A DNA stretch of 64,000 nt from Orientallactaga sibirica (Eukaryota > Chordata > Mammalia > Rodentia > Dipodidae), in contig JAEOAD010000240.1 in the NCBI GenBank assembly GCA_036365145.1, positions 1,240,001 through 1,304,000 of the forward strand. The letters are read 5' to 3'. Shown here in pieces: positions 12,146 through 23,970 of this stretch (its first letter is position 1; the number at the start of each line of letters is the position of its first letter). The translations under genes and the position numbers were made by a program. The notes below the pieces were generated by a model, which saw nothing but the letters and a program-made list of their open reading frames with translations, ran no database searches and had not been told where the DNA came from.

Positions 12146-13175
12146 GCTGGATAGAATTTTCCCTGCTTTCTTTCTCAGAAATGTTCTGTATGTTAATGTT
12201 GTATCTTGCTAATTTACTTAAGTCTTTGTCAGTTCTCATACTTTTCTGGTGGAGTCTTTAAGGTCTTTTAAGTACAGAATCATGTCATCTGCACATAAGG
12301 ATCATTTGACTTCTTCTTTCCTATGTATTATTTCCTTTATTTCTCTCTCTTATTGCTGCAACTAAGATTTCAAAAGCTATAAAGAATAAGAGTTGTGAGA
12401 GTGGTCATCCATTGCTTCCCTGATTTTAGAGGAAATTCTTTGACTGTTTCACCATGTAGTGTAACATTTGTTATATGTTTGTCGTGTATTTATTTTTTAA
12501 ACACTATTTTATTTCTTTTATTTCATGGCAACTTTAATTCACTAAAGACATAATACATTTTCCTAGGATATCTTTTTTTCTATTTATTTATTTACTTATT
12601 TAGTTATTTATTCATTTATTTATGTATGGACGTGCCAGGGTCTTTTGCCACTCCAAGTGAATACATGTCTGCCTTTATGTAAGTAGCTGGGGAATTAAAC
12701 CTGTAGTGGAAAAGAAGCTGAAAGTTGAACTGATTTACTAAGTCACTGTATGAGTTAACTGCTGAGAAGCTGAGCTTATCTTTTTTAGCTTTTTAGCTTT
12801 AGGGGGGAATCCAGAGGGATAATAAGAGGGGAGTATAGTTTAGAATAAAATAGAGTGAAATAGAGCTCATGGTTAGGGCGACCCAACTACCTGATTCAGA
12901 TGCATGTTGACTCATATGTATGTTTTGATTTGTGAATAGTTTGGTGAGACTTTCTTTTGTATTTATCAGGTGATGTTGTCTATAGTTTTCTTTTACTGTT
13001 GTGTCACTTTCCAATTTCTATATCAGGGTAATGCTGACCTCATGGAATGTTTCATAGTATTCCTTTTCTCTATATATTTTTAACAGTTGAGCATTGGTTT
13101 AGCACTTCTTTAAAGGTTTATTGGAATATGGACTCTGGTCATGAGCTTTTCTTATTAGTGCTTTAATATTGTTGG
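12146..13175 (-). repeat. Old antisense L1 pieces
   Basis: 12170-12490 and about 12940-13175 resemble the RT region of ORF2 on the minus strand (compare 18700-18900 and 22330-22540). Between them, 12575-12760 is T-rich with a decayed SINE-like middle. Highly diverged; no usable frame. Confidence 0.6.
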
Positions 13176-13868
13176 TTTCCCACCAGGAATAAATCATAAG
13201 ACCCTATTGCTGAAGACTGCACATGCTTGGGCTGCAAGGTCACTGAGAAGTCAAGCTGGAGCTGAGCTGAAAAGTTCCTTTCTATAGACGAGCTGAGAGA
13301 AAGCTGAAAAAGCTACATTGCATGCAGCCCTATGGGAGAAAGAAGTTGTCAGTGGAGTTAAACAACAGTGGACATTTCAAGCCTTAAGTCTAGCTAACCA
13401 GTCCAAATATGCCAACAGGTACAATAGTAGCATGTCTGTTATCAGTGAGACCAATTGTTCACTAGTTGGACTCCACTCCACAGGACAGAATACATGCCTG
13501 GTATTGAAAAACTCTAAAAAACCTAAGAGGGGGTAGATCATTAACCCTAGGGATCTAACACTTGATGGTGTCTGGCTAAATACATATATTATTTCTACCA
13601 AACGGACAAACACTTTTCTTAACATTCATACCTATATATTAATTCTACTCTCACTTTTGGTTAGAGAAGCATCTCTTTTCAGATGGCAATGTCCTCTGGA
13701 ATAACTCAAAAGACACCATAGTTCTGACAGGTAGTGATGTAGGAGCGATCAGCACTAAAACATCTCTATCACACCTTCCAAGTCTCAGGGTCTGTTGTGG
13801 AAGAGGTGGCAGAAGGATGTAATAGACAAAGGAAGGATGGGACTTACAATGCACTCTTTATTATTATT
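13176..13868 (+). repeat. L1 3'UTR fragment, sense
   Basis: Parallel to 38331-39100: contains TAAGACCCTATTGCT, GGTCACTGAGAA, GCATGCAGCC and the TTAGAGAAGC.TCTCTTTTCAGATGGC block. Truncated at both ends. Open frames in it are shadows. Confidence 0.75.
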
Positions 13869-15013
13869 ATAACATATTTTGTAAAGATATTTCATGTGTT
13901 GGTACCATTTTTTTCCCTTGTCCCTGCCCCTATTCCTTTTGGGACCCTCCTCAGTGGGGTTGCAGGTATTCCCTGTGGGGTTGTACTCTTGCCCTTCCCC
14001 TGCATATTCTATGGTTTCAGCTGGGGCCCTGGTGAGGTGTGATTGGCTGATCCTCCCTTCAAGTTTGTTGTCCATTTGAAAAAGATAAGCAAATTCTCCA
14101 ACGGAGAGAGAAGTTAGTACTAGATAGATGGGATGGCTAGATATTTTAGAGGGAATTTTATATGCGTAGGCCCTCTTCTCGCCCACATTTGATCTTGGAA
14201 ACTGAGCTCATTTTTGTCCATGGTTTTGACTTATTTTCCAGTTCCAGCAATGAATTCCATTCCACTGAATGGATCTATTAGCCAAATCAAGAGCAGTTGG
14301 TAACCCACCATGGCTGTGTGCCACTACTGCACTTGTTTGAGCATTATGTCAGGTTGTTTCCTGCTGGGTAGCTTAGACTGTGAGTTGTTTGGACAGATGT
14401 TGGCCATTTTCCCCCAGTTGCTCATATAGCACCCTCTGACACTAGACTAGCTAACTGTCTGGGGACTGACACTCTTCCAGATTCTGGCCAGGTCTCTACA
14501 TGTTTTGTCTCACACGTGTGTGCTGTCTTTACTACTGAATAGAATCTCTTTATAAAAATGTTCCACATGTTCATTATCCATTCATTAGTTGAGAGACAGC
14601 TAGGCTAGTTTCATTTCCTAGCTATTGTGAATAGAGTGGCAATAAACATGATGGACAAGTATCTCTCAGGTAGTGAGATGAGTCCTTAAGATATATGCCT
14701 AGAAGGAGTAGAGCTGAGTCATATTGTAAATCTATTGTTACATGTCTCAGGACCTCCACATTGATTTCCACAATGGCTGCACTAGTTTACATTCCCACCA
14801 ACAGTGTAGAAGTGTTCCTGTTTGTCCACATTCTTGCCAGAATTTATTGTCACTTGTTTTCTTGATGGTAGCCATTCTAACATGGGTAAGATGGAATCTC
14901 AAAGTAGTTTTATTTTGCATTTTCCTGATGGCTAAAGATGTAGAATATTTTTTAGATGTTTATATGCCATGTGTATTTCTTCTTTTGAGAACTATCTATT
15001 TAGTTCCAGAGCC
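13869..15013 (-). repeat. Antisense L1, 3'UTR plus ORF2 C-terminus
   Basis: 13869-14520 matches L1 3'UTR on the minus strand (TTGGTACCAT at 13898, and the block around 14240-14330 typical of rodent L1 3'UTR). 14525-15013 matches the ORF2 C-terminal region. It is cut at 15013 by the next L1. Confidence 0.7.
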
Positions 15014-16357
15014 ATTTTTAAATATATTTTTATTAGATATGAACATATTTAGTATGTAAACAACATGTTGGTACCATCCTCTCCCTCCTCCCTGCGCCTT
15101 TTCTGAAGAGACCTTCTTCATTGGGGATGCAGGTCAACCCCATGGGGATTGAGGGTTTTGCATTATGGGGGAAGGCAATGTCCCAACTTGTAGGCTCTAA
15201 CAATCTTTCCACCCCCTTTTCTAAGAATTTCCCTGAGCCATGTTAGGAGCATTTTAAGTCTACTTCAGATGAGCAATTAGGGGCCTCTGGATCTCTGGTT
15301 TGGTAGGTATTGAGTGTCTTCAGTGTCGATCTCCTTCACCCTTGTGCTGATATGAGATTCTTTAAGAAAGCAGCACTTTTGCTCATTTCCCCAATTCCTC
15401 TGTGGTTTCATCTGGGTCATTTATCTCCTCAGGACCAGCTACTGTCTGAAAATGAGAAGATTCTCCAATGGAGAATGAAGAAGGAAGTCAGCACCAGTTG
15501 AATGGGATAACCATTATTAATTTAGAGAGAATTAAAAGGGTATAGACTTTTTCAGTGCTGGACACCCTCTGTCCCTTCTTCTCAGCACTATGTTGCCTTT
15601 TGGGTCATCCCAGTGGTCATTGCCATATGATGACCTTCTCTAACCATCCACTGTTTTCACTGTGGATGACTTCTGTCTCCCATATGGCTGCATGCAGTGC
15701 AGCTTTTTCCAGCTTTCAGTTGGCTGGTCTACAGGGAGAAGGTTTTCTGCTCAGCATCAGCTTTATTTCTCAGTGACCTTGCTGCTCAGGCAAGTGAGGT
15801 CTTCAGCAATAGGGTCTTACTATCTGTTTCTCAAGGGAAACCAAGGACCTTGGCAATAGCCTGTAATGTTTTGGAGGCAACAGGGACCTTCCTGGCCAAC
15901 AACTCACAGGAAAGTATCCATCACAGGCACTGAAAATTTTCTAGTCACAATCTATAGCCTCTGGACGTGCCATTATTCAAAAAAGTAGGTTTACATAAGT
16001 CTTATTCAGAATATCTTGAATTTTGATTGACCCTCTCCCTGCCCTTCTTTTACACATTCTCTTCCTTTGGCCTCACTTAGGCCTTTCCCCTGCCTGTAAT
16101 CTGTTCTTCTATTTCATATATACAATACCATCCCCTTAAGTCCATCACTCTCCTCCCTCTCTTACAAGCTTTTACCAGCTTACTGGCCTCTGCTACCAAT
16201 TTTTGGTTCCAGCTTACACACAAGTCTGTACATTTGTAACTAGGATCCATATATGAGAGAGAACATGTGATGTTTGGCTTTCTGAGCCTGGGTTACCTCA
16301 GTATAATCCTTTCCAGATCCATCCATTTCCCTGCAAATTATATAATTTTATTTTTCT

Positions 16358-17474
16358 TTACTGCTGAATAGAACTCCATTGTGTAAATATACCACATCTT
16401 ATTATCCATTTATCTGTGGAGGGACATCTAGGCTGGTTCCATTTCCTAGCTATTGTGAATAGAGCAGAAATAAACATGGTTGTGCAAGTATCTCTAAGAT
16501 AGTGAGAAGAGTCCTTTGGATATATGCCTAGGAGTGCTATAGATGGATCATATGGTAAATCTATTTTTAGCTGTCTCAAGAATCTCCACACTGATATCCA
16601 CAATGGTGGACCAGAATACAATCCCACCAACAGTGTACAAGTGTTCTTTTTTTCTGCATCCTTGACAACACTTATTGTCATTTTATTTCTTGATAGTAGC
16701 CATTCTGACAGGAGTGAGATGGAATCTCAAAGTAGTTTTCATTTGCATTTACCTGATGTTTATATGCCATCTGTATTTCTTCTTCTGAGAACTCTCTATT
16801 TAGTTCCATAGCCCATTTTTTTATTTTATTTATTTTTATTTTTATTTTTTGGAGAGAGACAGAGAAAGAGAGAGGAGAGGGAGACAGAAAATGGGCATGC
16901 CAGCAGTCTCTCAGCTGCTGTGAACAAAATCCAGATGAGTGCGCCCCCATGTGGGCAAGTGCGGCATTACGCCCTTGCATCACTTTGCATCTGGCTAAAA
17001 ATGGGACCTGGAGATTGGAACCACTGAAGATTGGAACCAGTGTTCTTAGGGTTAGCAGGCAGGCACCTTAACTGCTAAGCCAGCTCTCCAGCCCCATAGC
17101 CCATGTTTTAACTGGGTTGTTTGATTTATTGTTCTGTTTTTTGAGTTCTTTGTATATTCTGGATATAATGCTCTGTCAGATGCATAGCTGGCAAAGATTT
17201 TCTCCCACTCTGTAGGTTGTCTCTTTGCTCTATTCACAGTGTCCTTTGATGTACAAAAGCTTTGTAATTTCATGAGATCCCAGTGGTTGGTTAATGGTTT
17301 TATTTCTTGAGCAATTGGAGTTATGTTCAGAAAGTCATTGCCTATACCAATAGGTTCAATAGTTTCCCCTAACTTTTCCTCTAGCAGCTTCATTGTTTCC
17401 AGTCTGATATTAAGGTCCCTGATCCACTTGGACTTGATTCTTGTGCATGGACAGAGACAAGTATCTATTTTCAT
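16358..17474 (-). pseudogene. L1 ORF2 C-terminal domain remnant
   Basis: Two open blocks on the minus strand, 17474-17052 and 16681-16358, separated by a DIP SINE. The first has the IANRMNKW-like region degenerate and [20 protein letters not shown]; the second has LPYDPSIALLGIYPK and MFISALFTIARKWNQPRCPS, classic L1 ORF2 C-terminal landmarks of the human and mouse families. ORF2p is the L1 endonuclease/reverse transcriptase; this piece lies downstream of the RT and carries no catalytic site. It has no intact link to the RT part. Confidence 0.9.
16822..17094 (-). mobile_element. DIP-like SINE
   Basis: Antisense copy in L1 ORF2. CATAGCCCATTTTTT from 16807 and CATAGCCCATGTTTT from 17095 are the target duplications. 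Confidence 0.94.
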
Positions 17475-17819
17475 CCTTCTACATATAGATATCCATTTCT
17501 CCTAGCATGACTTGTTGAAGAGGCTATCTTTCTCCAGTGAATATTTTTGGCATTTTTGTCAAAAATCAGATGGCTGTAGCTGCCTGGATTAATATTTGGG
17601 TCTTCTGTTCTATTGATTTACATGTCTGTCCTTGTGCCAGTACCATGCTGTTATTGTTACTATGGCTTTGTAATATAACTTAAAATCAGGTATGGTGATA
17701 TCACCAGCCTGAATTTTGGTGCCCAAAATTGTTTTTGGTTGTTCGAGGCTTTTTTGTGCTTCCAGATGAATTTTAGGATTATTTTTTTCTATTTCTGTGA
17801 AAAATGCCATTGAAATTTT

Positions 17820-18079
17820 TTTTTTAGTGGGGGGGGGAGACACAGAAAGAGAGAGAGAGAGAGAGGGAGGAAGACAGACAGAGATGGGCACGACTGCAGC
17901 CTCTCAGCTGCTGGGAACGAAATCTAGATCTGTGCGCCCCCTTGTGGTCAAGTGCAGCATTGCGCCCCTTTGCATCTGGCTAAACATGGGACCTGGAGAT
18001 TGGAACCGCTGGAGATTGGAACCAGTGTTCTTAGGCTTAGGAGGCAGGAGCCTTAACTGCTAAGCCATCTCTCCAGCCC
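17820..18079 (-). mobile_element. DIP-like SINE
   Basis: Antisense copy; target duplication GCCATTGAAATTTT 17806-17819 and GCCATTGGAATTTT 18080-18093. Includes the duplicated GGAGATTGGAACC motif also seen at 16822 and 18290. Confidence 0.95.
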
Positions 18080-18289
18080 GCCATTGGAATTTTAATGGGG
18101 ATTGCATTAAATGTGTTGATTGCTTTTGGTAAGATTGACATTTTAAAATATTTATTCTTCCAATCCAAGAACATGGAATGTCTTTCCATTTCCTTGTGTC
18201 TTCTGCAATTTCTCACTTTTGTGTTTTACAGTTCTCATTGTAGAGATCCTTCACTTCCTAGTTTAAGTTTATTCTAAGGTACTTTTTTT

Positions 18290-18551
18290 TGGAGAGAGAC
18301 AGAAAGAGAGACAGAGAGAGAGAGGAGAGGAAGACAGATAGAGATGAGCACGCCAGCAACCTCTCAGCTGCTGCAAACGAAATCCAGATGCATGTGCCCC
18401 CTTGTGGTCAAGTGTGGCATTGCACCCTTGCGTCACTTTGCATCTGGCTAAACGTGGGACCTGGAGGTTGGAACTGCTGGAGATTGGAACCAATGTTCTT
18501 CTTAGGCTTAGGAGGCAGGCACCTTAACCACTAAGCCATCTCTCCAGCCCC
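18290..18551 (-). mobile_element. DIP-like SINE
   Basis: Antisense copy; AAGGTACTTTTTTT 18276-18289 and AAAGTACTTTTTTT 18552-18565. Third DIP in 1.8 kb of the same L1. Confidence 0.95.
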
Positions 18552-18569
18552 AAAGTACTTTTTTTGAGG

Positions 18570-18928
18570 CAATTGTGAATGGGAGAGATTCCCTGAGTTC
18601 ATTGTCTGCATGTGTGTTGTTAGTATATAGAAAAGCTACTGATTTCTTTGTGTTTATTTTGTATCCTGCTACATTGCTAAACGTGTTTATCAGCTCTAAC
18701 ATTAGGGTCTTTCATGTATAAAATCATACCATCTGTAAATAATGATAACTTGATCTCTTCCCTTCCAATTTGTATCCCTTTTTTTAGTGTCTCTTGCCTT
18801 ATAGCTAAGACTTATAGCTAAGACTTCCAGTACTATATTAAATAAAAGTGGGGAAAGTGGACACCCTTGTCATTTTCCTGAATTTAAGTGGAAAAGTTTC
18901 AAGTTTTTCCCTATTTTGTATTATGTTG
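18570..18928 (-). pseudogene. L1 ORF2 RT palm, active site damaged
   Basis: Minus strand RT palm region between a DIP SINE and the provirus. Around 18719-18748 the stretch reads SLFTDGMIL where the other L1 at 6061-6090 reads SLFVDDMNL. The second catalytic Asp of the RT motif has become Gly, so this copy could not reverse transcribe even without its frameshifts. Confidence 0.75.
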
Positions 18929-19309
18929 TGTATGGCACAATGCAGGTCGGGTCCTAGCCAGACTGTATGCTAAAAGAAACCAGGAAATGGCTTCTGTGGA
19001 TGTGGCATCCTGCACAGGCCTGGCATGACAACAGCTATAGTCCCATGCTCACCAGCAACCTGCTGCGAGATGATCTGCCTGGAGACAGGCTGTCATTGGT
19101 CACAAGAAGGGGGACACCCCATACAATGATTGGCCAGCCAAACCCTTTAAACCCCCTACACTTCTTTGAATAAACAAATTTGCAGCAGCTCACCCTCTGC
19201 CTGCTTCCACCCAACTCCTGGAGTCTATGTGTGACTCCACGCCTCTCACCCCCTACTCATCAGAGACCCTGCCGTCCCTCCTGGGCTAGCCCTAGAAGGG
19301 ACCCCAACA
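18929..19309 (+). repeat. 5' LTR, class II provirus
   Basis: 381 bp, TG...CA. Contains GAATAAAC (19167-19174) as the likely polyadenylation signal about 140 bp before the LTR end. Target duplication ATGTTG immediately upstream. Confidence 0.93.
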
Positions 19310-19311
19310 TA

Positions 19312-19329
19312 TGGTGCCTGAACAGGGAC
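19312..19329 (+). promoter_or_regulatory. Primer-binding site, tRNA-Lys type
   Basis: TGGTGCCTGAACAGGGAC, two bases after the LTR. It fits the tRNA-Lys3-type site used by MMTV and lentiviruses except for two changes, both CpG to TpG, the expected decay of a methylated old insertion. Confidence 0.88.
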
Positions 19330-19689
19330 CCTCTGACCCCTTGGCATTGGCGAGATGCCCCCTTCTTGATGGTCTGGTGAGTAGGCCCCTTGCTGTTCTG
19401 TGTGCTGACAGCTGCCCAAGGGTGAGCAGGCAGTCTCTTCCTTCCCCTTTTCCTTTTGTTTGTCCTTTTCCCCAGCAGGAAGGCACACATTGCTGCATGG
19501 TCCTGAAGCCCGTGTCAGTCCCTCCACTCTCAGTTCATCCTGGTGAAATCACATAAGGGTCTGACCCACCCAATTTCAGAACCAAGGCAAGGCTGTTGGC
19601 TGAGCTTCCCCGGAGACACTGTGTGGGCATACGGCCATGGAGTAATGACCCATGGAAGTCCCCCACTAAGCACAAGACATGTGGGTCCT

Positions 19690-20100
19690 AAACATTCTAT
19701 CTGTATGTCTCAGCTGGTCTCGGCATTAGGTGTTGTGGTTTGCATGATTATCCTTTGGGCTATCATTTTTGATCTGAGTTATCATTTCCTCATTCTCCTT
19801 GATTCAGGAGTGTCCCATCCTAGCCCCCCCAAACACCACCATGCCATAATGGGAAACTTTCCTCCCCATCAGAGGATGCCACAATTGTAGGCTCTTAAGG
19901 CCCTCCTCCTGCAACATGGGTTAAAAGTGAAACAAAAGGACCTCCATGGCTTTTGGGTTTCCGCCCATAATGAAAGCTGTATGGAGGAATCAAAACTGGC
20001 TCTTAAAATCTTGTCCCTCCCAATACTGCCACCCAAACTGCCGCCTGCGGCAGCCACGCTCACAAACACCCCTCCCCCTCTTTACCCTTAGAAGGACCTC
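19690..20100 (+). pseudogene. gag matrix-like remnant
   Basis: A frame at about 19880-20095 reads HGLKVKQKDLHGFWV and then a proline-rich stretch (PPKLPP, PPPLYP), resembling a betaretroviral matrix start region followed by a proline-rich gag segment. No capsid follows: the sequence passes into integrase-type DNA by about 20300. This is a short decayed piece; the family call rests on layout and the linked integrase rather than on strong similarity. Confidence 0.5.
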
Positions 20101-20311
20101 AGTCCAATCTGTCCTGGACACACCCAGGCAACTGCCAGTTCACTGACATGCCCCATTGCCCCATTCTTCGCTGCCTTTCCTGTTAACATAGGGCTGGATG
20201 CAACAGCCAGGCCCTGGTACCCCAAACCCCTCTCTGATCTGGCTCTCATCTGCAAGGCAGCCCAGGAATCTGACATTGATTCCTACTTTGAACAAGTCCT
20301 TTTACAATGGG

Positions 20312-21130
20312 CTGTCCACCGTCAGACTTATTGAGCACATTCACTCACACACTGGTCTGCCTGGCTTTATTGCTGATGGGAATTCACAGATAGACAAGTT
20401 TATTGCTGTCTCCTCCTTGCCACCATTGGAACAAGCTAGACGTTTACACCAAAGGTTCCATATATCCCCCAGTAACTTATGAACCTTATACCCTGAGTTC
20501 TTGCTTAACCAATGCAAACATTTAACCCATACCTGTAAGGCATGCACCCCCTAGCCTCCTTGGGCCCCCTACAGCCACAAGGATTCAATCCTAGAGGCCT
20601 TACCCCAAATTCTATCTGGCAGATGGATGTTACCCACATACCTTCCTTTGGTAGCCTCAAATATGTCCATGTCATTGTGGACACTTACTCTAAGCTTACT
20701 TTTGCTATTGCTCTCTCAGGGGAGAAGGTATCCCATGTCACTAAGGTGACAAAAACTGCTATGTTGGTCATGGGCATCCCTGGTCGATTGAAACTGACAA
20801 TGGCCCTGCATACACATCTACCAATTCACATCCTTCATGGAATCTTGGGGAATAAAACACTCTCTTGGGATCCCGTACAACCCACAAGGACAAGCCATCA
20901 TGGAGATAACTAACTGGACCCTAAAGGAACTAATTATAAAACAAAAGTCCACTATGTCACCCAAGGATCCCCACTTGGCCCTGGTGGAAGCTCTCTTCAC
21001 CCTTAATTTTATCACCTTTGATGAGGAAGGACTGTTCCCAGACTATAAACATTGGAGATCCCAACCAACCACAACGCCCTTACCCTTAGTCTGCTTACTA
21101 ATATCTGGAAGGGACCCCAAACTCTTTTAA
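20312..21130 (+). pseudogene. Retroviral integrase remnant (class II pol)
   Basis: The enzyme inserts viral cDNA into host DNA. The N-terminal zinc-binding region (HIHSHTGLPG near 20335 and CKACTP near 20540) has its His and Cys pairs. The catalytic core has the first Asp in WQMDVTH (codon 20626-20628), the second in TDNGPAYTS (near 20793) and the Glu in PQGQAIMEITN (near 20900). All three catalytic residues are therefore present but in different frames, with at least one frameshift on each side of the second Asp and a stop before the core. It ends in a C-terminal domain-like stretch near 21190. Non-functional. Confidence 0.85.
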
Positions 21131-21189
21131 CACAGTGCTGAGGGCATGTTTGTGTCTTTCCAGAAACTTCATAGATCCCGGTCTGGATC

Positions 21190-21656
21190 TCTGCCAGAAA
21201 CACCTGTCCAGCCACTGACCTTGATGAAGAGGATGATGCCAAATGCCTCAGTCTGGATATGGGACTATAAACTTATGCCCCCCTTTTCTCCTTTTCTCCC
21301 TACTGCCACAGAATGCTTTCTGGGAAGAGGCAACCCCTCCTGAGCCACCATGTGATCTGCCATTTCCCATTTGTAAACCTGTCTTACCCCAGTCTTTTTC
21401 AGGTTCTATAATTGATTCTTGCTCGCTGGGACCATTCGCACACCACAGAGCCACCACCACTTGGCCCTCTCATGCCTCCTAGGTGACAGCCACACCCCTT
21501 GGGTTTTCTCACTAGGATGGTGGGTAGTCAATGACGCGTAAGACCCCATGAGATGGAGCAACCTAAGGCAGGCACCATCACATGTGATGATCCCTTGGGG
21601 CCTGGGGTCAACAATGGCTTGGCAAAGAACCATACCTGCCCTGGGTCGCCAATAAT
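21190..21656 (+). other. Provirus 3' internal region, uncoded
   Basis: Lies between the integrase and the purine tract where env should be. Several short frames, none recognised as envelope. Probably a residual env or 3' non-coding region. Confidence 0.45.
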
Positions 21657-21674
21657 AAAAACAAAAGGAGGATA
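21657..21674 (+). promoter_or_regulatory. Polypurine tract
   Basis: AAAACAAAAGGAGGATA-type purine run ending next to the TG of the 3' LTR; the standard plus-strand primer of a retrovirus. Confidence 0.85.
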
Positions 21675-22054
21675 TGAATGGCATAATGCAGGTTGGGCCC
21701 TAATCAGACCGCATGCTAAAAGAAACCAGGAAGTGGCTTCTGTGGACGTGGCATCGTGCACAGGCCTGGCATGACAACAGCTACAGTCCCATGCTTGCAA
21801 AAAACCTGCTTAGAGATGATCTGCCAGGAGACAGGCTATCATTGTTCACAAGAAGGGGGCCACCCCATACAATTATTGGCCAGCCAAACCATTTAAACCC
21901 CCTACACTTCCTTGAATAAACGAGTTTGCAGCAGCTTGCCCTCTGCCTGCTTCCACCCAACTCCTGGAGTCTGTGTCATGACTCCATACCTCTCACACCC
22001 TACTCAGCAGAGACCTGCTGTCCCTCCTGGCTGGCCCTAGGAGGGACCCCAACA
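21675..22054 (+). repeat. 3' LTR, class II provirus
   Basis: 380 bp, aligned end to end with 18929-19309 (shared AAAAGAAACCAGGAA, GGCCTGGCATGACAAC and CACAAGAAGGGG blocks). Followed by ATGTTG 22055-22060. Confidence 0.93.
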
Positions 22055-22060
22055 ATGTTG

Positions 22061-23722
22061 GTTGTAGGTTTGTCAAAAATAGCTTTTATTATGTTGAGAT
22101 ATGTTCCTTCCATTCCCAGTTTCTGCAATACTTTTACCATAAAGGGATGTAGAATTTTGTCAAATGCCTTTTCTGTATCTAATTGAGGTGGCCATGTGAT
22201 TTTTGTCCTTTAAGACCATTTATATTGTGTATTACTTTTATTGATTTGCATATGTGGAACCATTCCTACATCTCTGGGATAAAGCCTACTTAGTTGGGTG
22301 AATAATCTTTCTGGCATATTCTTGTATTCTGTTTGCCAATATTTTGTTGAGAAGTTTTGCATCTATATTCATGAGGGAGGTTGGTCTGTAATTTTCCTTT
22401 TTTTTTTTTTTTTTTTTTTTTTTGTCTTTGGTTTTGGTATCAGGGTGATGCCCCCTTCATAGAAGGTGTTTTGTAGAATTCCTTCCTTTTCTATTTTATG
22501 GAAAAGTTTGAGAAGCAGTGGTGTTATTTCTTCCATAAGTAGCTGGTAAAATTCACCAGGGAATATGTCTGGGCCAGGACTTTTTTAATTTAGGAGATTT
22601 TTTATAACTGCTTGGATTGCTGTACTTGTTATAGGTTTATTTAAATGGTTTACTTCATCTTGATTTAATTTTGGTAGGTCATATGAATCAAGGAAATCAT
22701 CCATTTCTTTCAGATTTTCAAACTTAGAGGCATATATATTCTTAAAGTATGTCCATATTATTTTCTGAATTTCTTTGGTGTCTGTTGTAATGGTGCCTTT
22801 TTCATCTCTAATTTTATTAATGTTTGTCTCTTCTCTCTTTCTTCTGTTCAGATTTGCTAAGGGTTTATCAATCTTGTTTATTCTTTCAAAGAACCAACTC
22901 TTTGTTTCATTGATTCTTTGGATTGTTTTTTGTTTGTTTGTTTGTTTGTTTGTTTCTATTTCATTAATTTCTGCCCTAATCTTTATTATTGCTTCCCATC
23001 TACTGATTTTTGGTTTGCATTGTTCTTCTCTTTCCAAGGCCTTACGGTGAAGCGTTAAATTGTTTACTCGTGAACTTTCTAATTTCTTAATATAGGCACT
23101 TAGAATTATAAATTTCCCTCTTAGGACTGCCTTCATTTTGTCCCAACGGTTTTGGTATGTTGTATCCTCATCATCATTTGATTCTATGAATTTTTTTATT
23201 TCCTTTTTAATTTCTTCAATGACCCATTCAACATTCAATAATGAACTGTTTAGTCTCCGTGAATTTCTGTATGCTCTGTAGTTTTTCTTGTTGCTGATTT
23301 GCAGTTTAATACCATTGAGGTCAGAGTATAAGGGATTATTTCAATTTTCCTGTATTTGTTAAGATTTGCTTTGTGTTCTAATATATGGTTTACTTTAGAG
23401 AATGTTCCTTGTGCTACTGAGAAAAATGTATATTCTGCAGCATTTGGATGAAATGTTCTGTGTATATCTGTTATGTCCATTTGTTCCAAGACATCATTTA
23501 ATGATTTTTTTTCTGGGATAACCTGTCAATTGATGAGAGTGGGGTATTGAAGTCACCCACTATAATTCTGTTTGGTGTTATCTCTGACCTTAAGTCTAAT
23601 AGTGTTTGTTTGATGAAATTGGGAGCCTCCATGTTAGGAGTATATATGTTTAGGATTGTAATATCCTCCTGTTGAAGTGTTCCCTTCATCAGTATAAAGT
23701 GACCTTCTTTATCTTTCCTCAC
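22061..23722 (-). pseudogene. L1 ORF2: endonuclease, linker, RT start
   Basis: Minus strand. 23722-23498 is the endonuclease part with VGDFNTPLSSIDR, the motif holding the catalytic Asp and Asn. 23489-22585 is the long lysine-rich linker (TKSWFFERINKIDKPLANL, RDEKGTITTD) leading to the RT start. RT continues 22580-22061, is cut by the provirus, and resumes at 18928. In the 217-codon block at 22585-23238 the frame is clean; elsewhere frameshifts break it. Confidence 0.9.
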
Positions 23723-23970
23723 TAATGTTGGTGTGAAGTCTATCCTGTCAGAAATTAGGATAGCAACCCCTTCTTGTTTCCTAGGCTCATTTGCTTGAAA
23801 TACCTTTTTCCCAATCTTTCACCCTAAGAAGGTTTCTATCTTTTATTGAGAAGTGAGTTTCCTGGAGGCAACACATGGTAGGATTTTGCTTTTTAATACC
23901 GCCTGCAAGCCTGTGTCTTTTGGTTGGGGCATTGAGGCCATTGATATTAAGAGCTATTATTGAAAGATAT

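Larger units (their letters stand above)
18929..22054 (+). mobile_element. Class II (betaretrovirus-like) provirus, internally deleted
   Basis: Complete ends: two LTRs beginning TG and ending CA (18929-19309, 21675-22054), a tRNA-Lys-type primer site directly after the first, a purine tract before the second, and a perfect 6-bp target duplication ATGTTG at 18923-18928 and 22055-22060, which splits antisense L1. The internal part is only about 2.4 kb. It keeps a matrix-like gag piece and an integrase, and lacks protease, reverse transcriptase, RNase H and a recognisable env. Many frameshifts. The two LTRs differ at 8 of their first 42 bases, so it is not recent. Confidence 0.92.

Noticed and set aside
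13785..14186. 133-codon minus-strand frame
   Set aside because: Crosses the join of two L1 3'UTR pieces; no conserved similarity.
22585..23238. 217-codon frame, longest in the window
   Set aside because: L1 ORF2 linker region, part of a broken element.
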